Assembly: GCA_030068145.1 (NCBI GenBank)
Contig: JAPJBO010000362.1
Span: 147,912-211,911 of the forward strand
DNA: 64,000 nucleotides
Direction: 5' to 3'
From: Diplonema papillatum
Taxonomy: Eukaryota; Euglenozoa; Diplonemea; Diplonemida; Diplonemidae
Below, one piece after another: positions 59,408 to 64,000 of this stretch (positions are counted from its first letter, which is position 1; each line of letters starts with the position of its first letter). The position numbers and the translations under genes are program-made. Below the pieces are notes generated by a model. That model saw only the letters and a program-made list of their open reading frames with translations. It did no database searches and was not told the DNA's origin.

Positions 59408-60331
59408 GTGTCTTGGACCGGTTCCCCCCACCTCCGCGCGCGACATCCGGTGGTCGGGCGCTCTTGTTGGAACCTCCGCTGTCGAACGGCGAGCGGGAGA
59501 GACTTGTTGGCAAGGCCAACTCGTACATCGGCGACGCGCTGGCGTTGTCGACGCGACGCGGCGTTCATTCGGTATACCGGCGTTTCCTAGAGTTCCGCCG
59601 TCACTGGGAGACGCGATTCGGTACGCCGTTGGACGTTCCGACGGCGGTCGTTCTGTTCGTGACGCGTCTCTTGTCGCGCGAGCCCAACAGCATCTCGACA
59701 TCCACCGCGGTACAGTATGTGGTCAACATACAGTCCGCGGAGAGGCGACTCGGTCGGCCCATAGAGAGCCAGCTGGTTCGAGACTTCGTCCGATCCCTGA
59801 AGAGGGCGGGTGCCTTGCGTCCCGCCAAGCAGGCAGTTCCGGCGACGAAAGAGGATGTGGCGCGCGCCGTGCGCCTCGAGACGGATCCCGTGATGCGTCT
59901 GGCCATCACTCTCGCGTGGCAGGGAGCAGCCCGGGTGGACGACGTTCTCACCAGGGAGGCCCGGAACGTGACCGAGAGCCCCGACTTCTGGTCCGTGAAC
60001 TGGGTCGGTTCGAAGTCGGACCCCTTCCGTTTGGGACAAGTGACCGGCGTGGTCCTTCCACCGGAGGAGGACGAGACTCTCCGATCTCTCCTCCGCTCCG
60101 CACGCCCGGGTCAGCGCATTTTCGCGGGCGTGACGTTTCGCCGCGTCGTAGCGGCGTTGAAGAGGTCGAATCAGGCCCTGACGGGGCACTCTCTCCGCCG
60201 GGGGGCGCTGTTTCGCCTCCTAAAAATGGGTGTCCCGCCACGCGACCCAGGACGCTTTGGTACGCTACCTCCCGGAGGCGGAGGTGCCCCTCGTCCGGGA
60301 GACGGCATGCGCGTCGGCAACCCTCCTGTAA
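59404..60331 (+). CDS. Tyrosine recombinase of the YR retrotransposon (apparent frameshift)
   Basis: The N-terminal core-binding part (ALSTRRGVHSVYRRFLEFRR) leads to the catalytic part: Arg in AWQGAARVDDVL (~59935) and HxxR in TGHSLRRGALFRLL (~60185). The frame then loses homology. In the +1 frame, from 60226 on, WVSRHATQDALVRYLPE supplies the expected catalytic Tyr (codon 60266-60268), and that frame stops at 60329. The switch falls in an A5 run (60222-60226), so this copy either carries a one-base insertion or uses +1 frameshifting. YR would integrate the circular cDNA. The frame is open upstream from 58939 but overlaps gag; the start is uncertain, as no ATG lies near 59404. Confidence 0.82.
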
Positions 60332-62151
60332 GCCTCCCTTTGGAACCGGTTTTCCCATACAGGCCGCCGAAGAGAGCTCCTCGTAACCCCCTGTCCAAGT
60401 GCTATCCTGGACCCGATGCTTTGTCGCAGGATGTACCCCCCCCGGCGTTTTTGGAAGCGATCCGGCACCATGGGGGCATCGGCGATGCCCCGCCGTCGGA
60501 TTTTACGCCTTTCGTCACCGTCGCCTACGGGGGCGACCTCATCGTCAACGAGCTTGCCGCTCCTCCGGCGCAGCGCAGCTCGGAGGGGTATTTAGCGCCC
60601 ATCACGTCCTCCTTCATGGATCTCGACAGGCTCCTTGCCATGGATACACACGGCCTACTCGGAGGCGTGTTGGACGTTATCAGGTCGCGTGAGTCTTTCG
60701 AGTCCGCACTAGTCCGCGACGCCTCCTCTTGGCACTCAGAGGCCATAGCGCGCGGGACCTCGAGGCGGATGCTACACCACCTTCCGGACCTGCTGAAGTA
60801 CGGTGTCGCGGAGGTAGCACACGAGCATCCGAGAGTCGTGCTCCCCGCATTCACGGTTCCCAAGAAGAGCGGGGGGGAGAGGTTCGTGTGCGATGGACGA
60901 AAGCTGAACGCTGTCATGCCCCGACCGCCTCCGATGCTCCTGCCCTCCATGCCCGACGTGATCGATCGGGTGCTAAGCTCGGCGGTCGTCTACCTGGCGG
61001 ATGCGAAGAGCTACTTCTACCAGTTCGAACTGGATGAGGGCGTCCGCGGGTATTTCGGCATGAACCTTGCGGGCCCACGTGGGAGTTTCGTCAGAGCCCG
61101 TTTAAGGGCGATGTGCATGGGCTGGAGCTGGGCTCCGGCGATAGCACAGAGAGCTTCTCGCGTCATCCTGCCGGAGACTGACGGTCTCCCGTGGGTTGAC
61201 AATTTTGTCATCGTGGGCGATTCTTTGGCCGAGGCGGAAGAGAGATTCACACGTTTCGCCCGGCGATGTCGTGAGGTGAACTGCGTCCTCAACGACGACG
61301 AAGGCCAGTACGGGATCCCCCTCACGCAGTTCGACCTTTTGGGGCTGCGGTTCGATCTGGCCAGCAGCCCACCTCGGTACAGTATGGCCACTGCTTGGGT
61401 TGAGAAGCTGCTGCGGTCTTCCGAACTCGCCGTTTTCCGGGGCGGAGTCGTTTCTCCCCGGGCGTTCTACAGGCTGTTCGGCGCTCTGGTGTGGTTCGCG
61501 TACACAACGCGTTTTCCCTTGGCGTACGCCCGGTGCGCTCTTTCGTTCGTGCAGAGACTCTCCTCACGACTGTCGGTGGGAGGTCTGCAGGCATGGGACG
61601 TGCCGGTGAACGTTCCGGCGTCGACAGCCCGCGAAGTTGAAAGCCTCACGGCGACCATCGGGGAGAACCGGTGGGTCACGCGAGTGGGCACGCGCGGGGG
61701 GCAGTCGATCCGACTATGGTCCGACGCCTCCTCAAAAGAATGGGCGGCGCTGCTCGAGGGTGAGCCCGAACGGGTGTCACAGGGCATTTTCTTTGGTCAC
61801 TTCGCAGAAAAGCACATTTTTTTGAAAGAGCTTTTCGCAGTGTTGAAAGGCCTCGAGCTAGCCGTTAGAACACACCGTGGAGTGTCCGTAGAGCTGATGG
61901 TAGACAACCTACCGGCGGTTCATTGCCTGAACAAGGGCCACTCGAAGAATTACGCGGCGAACATAATACTGTCGCGCATTTTCGATCTGGCCCGAGAGTA
62001 CGGACTTGAGCTCACGGCTACGTGGGTGCCGACCCACGAACAGAGGGCGGACGAGTACACCCGGGGTACCCAGGCGAAAGAGAACGCGACGCCTGGAGGG
62101 TGGTTACCGAAGGAGGAAGATCTCTCGCCTCCTCCGGATCTGACTACTTGA
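60307..62151 (+). CDS. Reverse transcriptase-RNase H of the YR retrotransposon
   Basis: An ATG at 60307 overlaps the YR stop by 25 bases. The RT has FTVPKKSGGERFVCDGRKLN, motif A VVYLADAKSYFYQFEL, motif B RAMCMGWSWAPAIAQR and motif C LPWVDNFVIVGDS. Motif C has Asp-Asn (codons 61198-61203) where two Asp are usual, so polymerase activity is doubtful unless this is a family trait. RNase H follows with all four acidic positions: LWSDAS, KELFAVLKGLELA, LMVDNLPAV and QRADEYTRG. No DIRS-type methyltransferase domain is present. In this copy the frame is also open backward into YR because of the upstream frameshift, giving a misleading 1070-codon ORF. Confidence 0.9.
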   Translation: MRVGNPPVSLPLEPVFPYRPPKRAPRNPLSKCYPGPDALSQDVPPPAFLEAIRHHGGIGDAPPSDFTPFVTVAYGGDLIVNELAAPPAQRSSEGYLAPITSSFMDLDRLLAMDTHGLLGGVLDVIRSRESFESALVRDASSWHSEAIARGTSRRMLHHLPDLLKYGVAEVAHEHPRVVLPAFTVPKKSGGERFVCDGRKLNAVMPRPPPMLLPSMPDVIDRVLSSAVVYLADAKSYFYQFELDEGVRGYFGMNLAGPRGSFVRARLRAMCMGWSWAPAIAQRASRVILPETDGLPWVDNFVIVGDSLAEAEERFTRFARRCREVNCVLNDDEGQYGIPLTQFDLLGLRFDLASSPPRYSMATAWVEKLLRSSELAVFRGGVVSPRAFYRLFGALVWFAYTTRFPLAYARCALSFVQRLSSRLSVGGLQAWDVPVNVPASTAREVESLTATIGENRWVTRVGTRGGQSIRLWSDASSKEWAALLEGEPERVSQGIFFGHFAEKHIFLKELFAVLKGLELAVRTHRGVSVELMVDNLPAVHCLNKGHSKNYAANIILSRIFDLAREYGLELTATWVPTHEQRADEYTRGTQAKENATPGGWLPKEEDLSPPPDLTT

Positions 62152-62185
62152 AAGGCCACTGCGTGGTCCCTGGGGGTCCTGGATG

Positions 62186-62290
62186 GTGTAAGCGAAGAAC
62201 AAATCAGATTGTGTTTGTATTGTATTTGCCCCTTACCTCTATATTTCCCCCCTTCCATTCGGAGTCGAAGCAGCTACGTCGAGTATTTTT
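62186..62290 (+). repeat. Split direct repeat B1
   Basis: GTGTAAGCGAAGAACAAATC through TATATTTCCCCCCTTCC to GTCGAGTATTTTT. Same as B2 once the MITE is removed. Confidence 0.92.
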
Positions 62291-62293
62291 ACA

Positions 62294-62495
62294 TAAGCGC
62301 CAGCTTGAAAGGAAATGCTCGACGATGCTGCCCGACAAAGAACAGAAGGGATCCAAAGTGCTGTAACTACCGAACCACGTGTTGAACGGACGTGAGGTCA
62401 TGCGGGTCTTCCCCTACACGACAAATCACACAAACACAACAGGTCAAAAGTCCTGAGTGAGAAAACAACACACGGTGGTGTAAGCGAAGAACAAA
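62294..62495 (+). repeat. Split direct repeat A2
   Basis: 202 bp, differing from A1 by about one base (GGGATCCAAAG versus GGGATCCCAAG). Directly follows B1. Confidence 0.93.
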
Positions 62496-62800
62496 TCAGA
62501 TTGTGTTTGTATTGTATTTGCCCCTTACCTCTATATCATGCAGGGTCAAAACCTTGTGTCTTTTTTGAAAATGGCAAAAAAAAAAATCCGGAAAAAAATT
62601 GGGTTTTTTGAATTTTAAAAGTTTGGAACAAACTCTGCAGTAATTTTTGAGGAAGTTGAGCAATTTTTTTTTTTTTTTCCAAAATTTTTTTTAGGGCTCC
62701 ATCGACCCCGCGGGAGCGTTTTAAAAAGACGCAAGGTTTTGACCCTGCATGATATTTCCCCCCTTCCATTCGGAGTCGAAGCAGCTACGTCGAGTATTTT
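62478..62800 (+). repeat. Split direct repeat B2, interrupted by a MITE
   Basis: Begins in the last 18 bases of A2. The MITE at 62537-62751 and its 4-bp duplication split it at CTCTATAT. Without them it equals B1. It marks the right end of the element; the next bases belong to an hAT-like fragment. Confidence 0.92.
62537..62751. mobile_element. CATGCAGGGTC MITE nested in B2
   Basis: 215 bp with inverted ends CATGCAGGGTCAAAACCTTG / CAAGGTTTTGACCCTGCATG. B1 gives the empty site CTCTATATTTCC, so the target duplication is ATAT (4 bp). Non-coding. It post-dates the retrotransposon. Confidence 0.95.
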
Positions 62801-62867
62801 CCCGGCCCTAGTACGGTTTGCAGATTTAGACCGTCGGTCTAAATCTGCAACGGAAACTAATCCCCTG
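62801..62867. mobile_element. Right-end fragment of the hAT-like element
   Basis: CCCGGCC...GGTTTGCAGATTTAGACCGT to AAACTAATCCCCTG matches the last 70 bp of 52902-53713, and an ATTTGAGG flank follows, as in the complete copy. Confidence 0.85.
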
Positions 62868-62899
62868 ATTTGAGGTGCGCAAAAGACCCCCTGTATTAT

Positions 62900-63111
62900 C
62901 ATGCAGGGTCAAAACCTTGTGTCTTTTTGGAAATGGCCAAAATTTTGTTTCCGGAAAAAAAATGGGTTTTTTGAATTTTAAAAGTTTGGAACAAACTCTG
63001 CAGTAATTTTTGAGGAAGTTGAGCAAAAAAAAAAATTTCCGAAACTTTTTTTTGGGGTCCATCGGCCCCGCAGGAGCGTTTTAAAAAGACACAAGGTTTT
63101 GACCCTGCATG
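62900..63111. mobile_element. CATGCAGGGTC MITE, complete copy
   Basis: 212 bp, same termini as 62537-62751, interior about 90% identical. Flanks TTAT and ATAT. Confidence 0.93.
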
Positions 63112-63216
63112 ATATGACCCCTATATGACCCCTATATGACCCCAATATGACCCCTATATGACCCCCATATGACCCCTATATGACCCCTATATGACCCCCA
63201 TATGACCCCCCCCTAT
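63112..63216 (+). repeat. 10-bp minisatellite
   Basis: About ten units of TATGACCCCT with single-base variants, starting at the MITE end. Confidence 0.95.
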
Positions 63217-63371
63217 GACCAAAAAGGTCGAGTTGGCGTCCGAGAGGTGAATGAATCAAAAAAGGTCGAGTTGGCGTCCTAAAGGGGAATGAATCAAAAA
63301 AGGTCGAGTTGGCCCGATGGCGTCCGAGTAGGACGCCATCGGGAACGGTGCCAAGGTTTTGACCCTGCATG
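63217..63371 (+). repeat. 38-bp tandem repeat, hairpin and MITE terminus
   Basis: Three units of CAAAAAAGGTCGAGTTGGCG type, then the hairpin CCCGATGGCGTCC/GGACGCCATCGGG, then the last ~19 bp of a MITE end (CAAGGTTTTGACCCTGCATG) abutting LSU sequence at 63372. A truncated MITE insertion is likely. Confidence 0.85.
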
Positions 63372-63494
63372 TTACCCTAGTGATGGAGAGAGAGCCCATC
63401 GGGCCAGCGCATTCCGACAGCAATACGGGGTAGTACGAGAGGAACTCCCGTTTCTATCTACGGTGGTTCGATCGGCTACCACTGGATGGATTAT
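63372..63494 (+). rRNA. LSU rRNA 3' region, part 1 (sarcin-ricin loop)
   Basis: TTACCCTAGTGATGG, then AGTACGAGAGGAAC (exact sarcin-ricin loop) and GGCTACCA-TGGATGGATTAT match the eukaryotic LSU domain VI order TTTTACCCTACTGATG ... AGTACGAGAGGAAC ... GCTACCATC-GGATTATG. The stem around the loop (ACGGGGT / ACTCCCGT) differs from other species but pairs. Sequence upstream of TTACCC is replaced by a MITE terminus. Confidence 0.95.
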
Positions 63495-63936
63495 CATGCA
63501 GGGTCGAAACCTTGTGTCTTTTTGAAAATGGCAAAAAAAAAAATTCCAGAAAAAAAATGGGTTTTTTGAATTTTAAAAGTTTGGAACAAACTCTGCAGGA
63601 ATCGGCCTTGTCCTTCGATTTAAGCTGCCAGCTATGAAAAGGGGAAAGCAAGAATCGGCACGCTGTGGAAAAACGGAAAGCCTTGACGAAAGCCAAGGTC
63701 ACAGGGGGCAAGGGCGGGCGGGCAAACTTTCGGACCCAACTCCCAACTCACCAACTCCTGGATCGCAGTATTGATCACAATACTGGTTTAGCATCTTCGG
63801 ATGGCTGATTCCCCGAATAAATTAGAATAACTTTTGAGGAAGTTGAGCAAATTTTTTTTTTTCCGAAAAAATTTTTTAGGGCTCCATCGGCCCCGCGGGA
63901 GCGTTTTAAAAAGACACAAGGTTTTGACCCTGCATG
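63495..63936. mobile_element. CATGCAGGGTC MITE inserted in LSU rRNA, itself carrying an insert
   Basis: Termini as in the other copies. Removing it and one TTAT restores GGATTATGGCTGAACGCCTC, the conserved LSU sequence, so the target duplication is TTAT. An extra ~228 bp (63598-63826) sits in its middle; its origin is unclear, although ATCTTCGGATGG in it resembles an LSU domain II helix. Confidence 0.93.
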
Positions 63937-64000
63937 TTATGGCTGAACGCCTCTAAGCCAGAACCCAATGCATGCGTTACTCAGGGCACATCGGATTTAT
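63937..64000 (+). rRNA. LSU rRNA 3' region, part 2
   Basis: TTATGGCTGAACGCCTCTAA GCCAGAACCC continues directly from part 1 after the MITE and matches the LSU 3' end (TTATGACTGAACGCCTCTAAGTCAGAATCC). Runs off the window. Confidence 0.95.

Larger units (their letters stand above)
57719..62800 (+). mobile_element. Tyrosine-recombinase retrotransposon with split direct repeats
   Basis: About 5.08 kb including a nested 215-bp MITE. Order: A1 repeat, gag, YR, RT-RNase H, B1, A2, B2. A1 and A2 are both 202 bp and near-identical; B1 and B2 are about 105 bp without the MITE. The 18-bp sequence GTGTAAGCGAAGAACAAA ends A1 and A2 and begins B1 and B2, as expected for integration by recombination of a circular intermediate. 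Split direct repeats are known from PAT/Ngaro-type DIRS-order elements. The gag-YR-RT gene order resembles trypanosomatid VIPER rather than DIRS1, where YR is last. Integration by YR leaves no target duplication, and none is seen. Confidence 0.92.

Noticed and set aside
58939..62151. A genuine YR-RT-RNase H fusion protein
   Set aside because: Homology to YR switches frame at 60226 and ends at a stop at 60329, and RT has its own ATG at 60307. The long frame results from the A5 run, so I annotate three ORFs.
62825..62845. TTTAGACCGTCG matching an LSU 12-mer
   Set aside because: It belongs to the palindromic end of the hAT-like element; isolated 12-mers are expected by chance.

Overview
The window is eukaryotic nuclear DNA. 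It has spliced ribosomal-protein genes with GT-AG introns, a single-chain ATP-citrate lyase, a CPSF6-like RNA-binding protein, a LINE, a DIRS-class tyrosine-recombinase (YR) retrotransposon, hAT-like repeats, and fragments of cytosolic-type SSU and LSU rRNA. Coding regions are GC-rich and mostly intronless; the DNA between them is dense in repeats, hairpins and homopolymers. A unicellular alga or other protist fits best, but I cannot name the lineage.

Layout. 0-0.5 kb: first exon of eS6 (minus), with an inverted-repeat array in its intron. 2.3-4.3 kb: an NAD(P)-dependent beta-hydroxyacid dehydrogenase-like gene followed by two broken copies of its 3' part. 6.4-7.3 kb: a solo LINE 5' repeat and a tRNA-Lys-derived SINE. 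7.8-10.3 kb: the CPSF6-like gene, then a broken copy of it interleaved with LSU rRNA sequence. 15.3-18.5 kb: ATP-citrate lyase. 23.6-29.1 kb: a giant IQ-motif, repeat-rich protein. 30.9-31.1 kb: an LSU fragment on the opposite strand. 32.5-35.4 kb: a coiled-coil gene with duplicated 3' end and a SAM-domain gene whose stop codon lies in a MITE. 36.1-46.9 kb: two copies of eL24 (one compact, one with exons 8.4 kb apart), a DDE transposase remnant and a divergent SSU rRNA region holding an antisense eL24 exon. 48.5-52.9 kb: a LINE with two tandem 5' monomers. 52.9-57.6 kb: hAT-like repeats, inverted repeats and a truncated recombinase. 57.7-62.8 kb: a nearly complete YR retrotransposon with A1-ORFs-B1-A2-B2 split direct repeats. 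62.5-64 kb: small TIR elements, one inserted into the conserved 3' end of LSU rRNA.

The most striking theme is the rRNA. Pieces of SSU and LSU lie out of order, on both strands, next to or inside duplicated pieces of neighbouring protein genes (CPSF6-like, eL24). Universally conserved loops are kept while stems change, which hints at constraint. Some conserved helices are missing, which argues for relics. Whether this is a working 'rRNA in pieces' system or a graveyard needs RNA data. The second theme is repeated 3'-end duplication of protein genes (dehydrogenase, coiled-coil gene, CPSF6-like).
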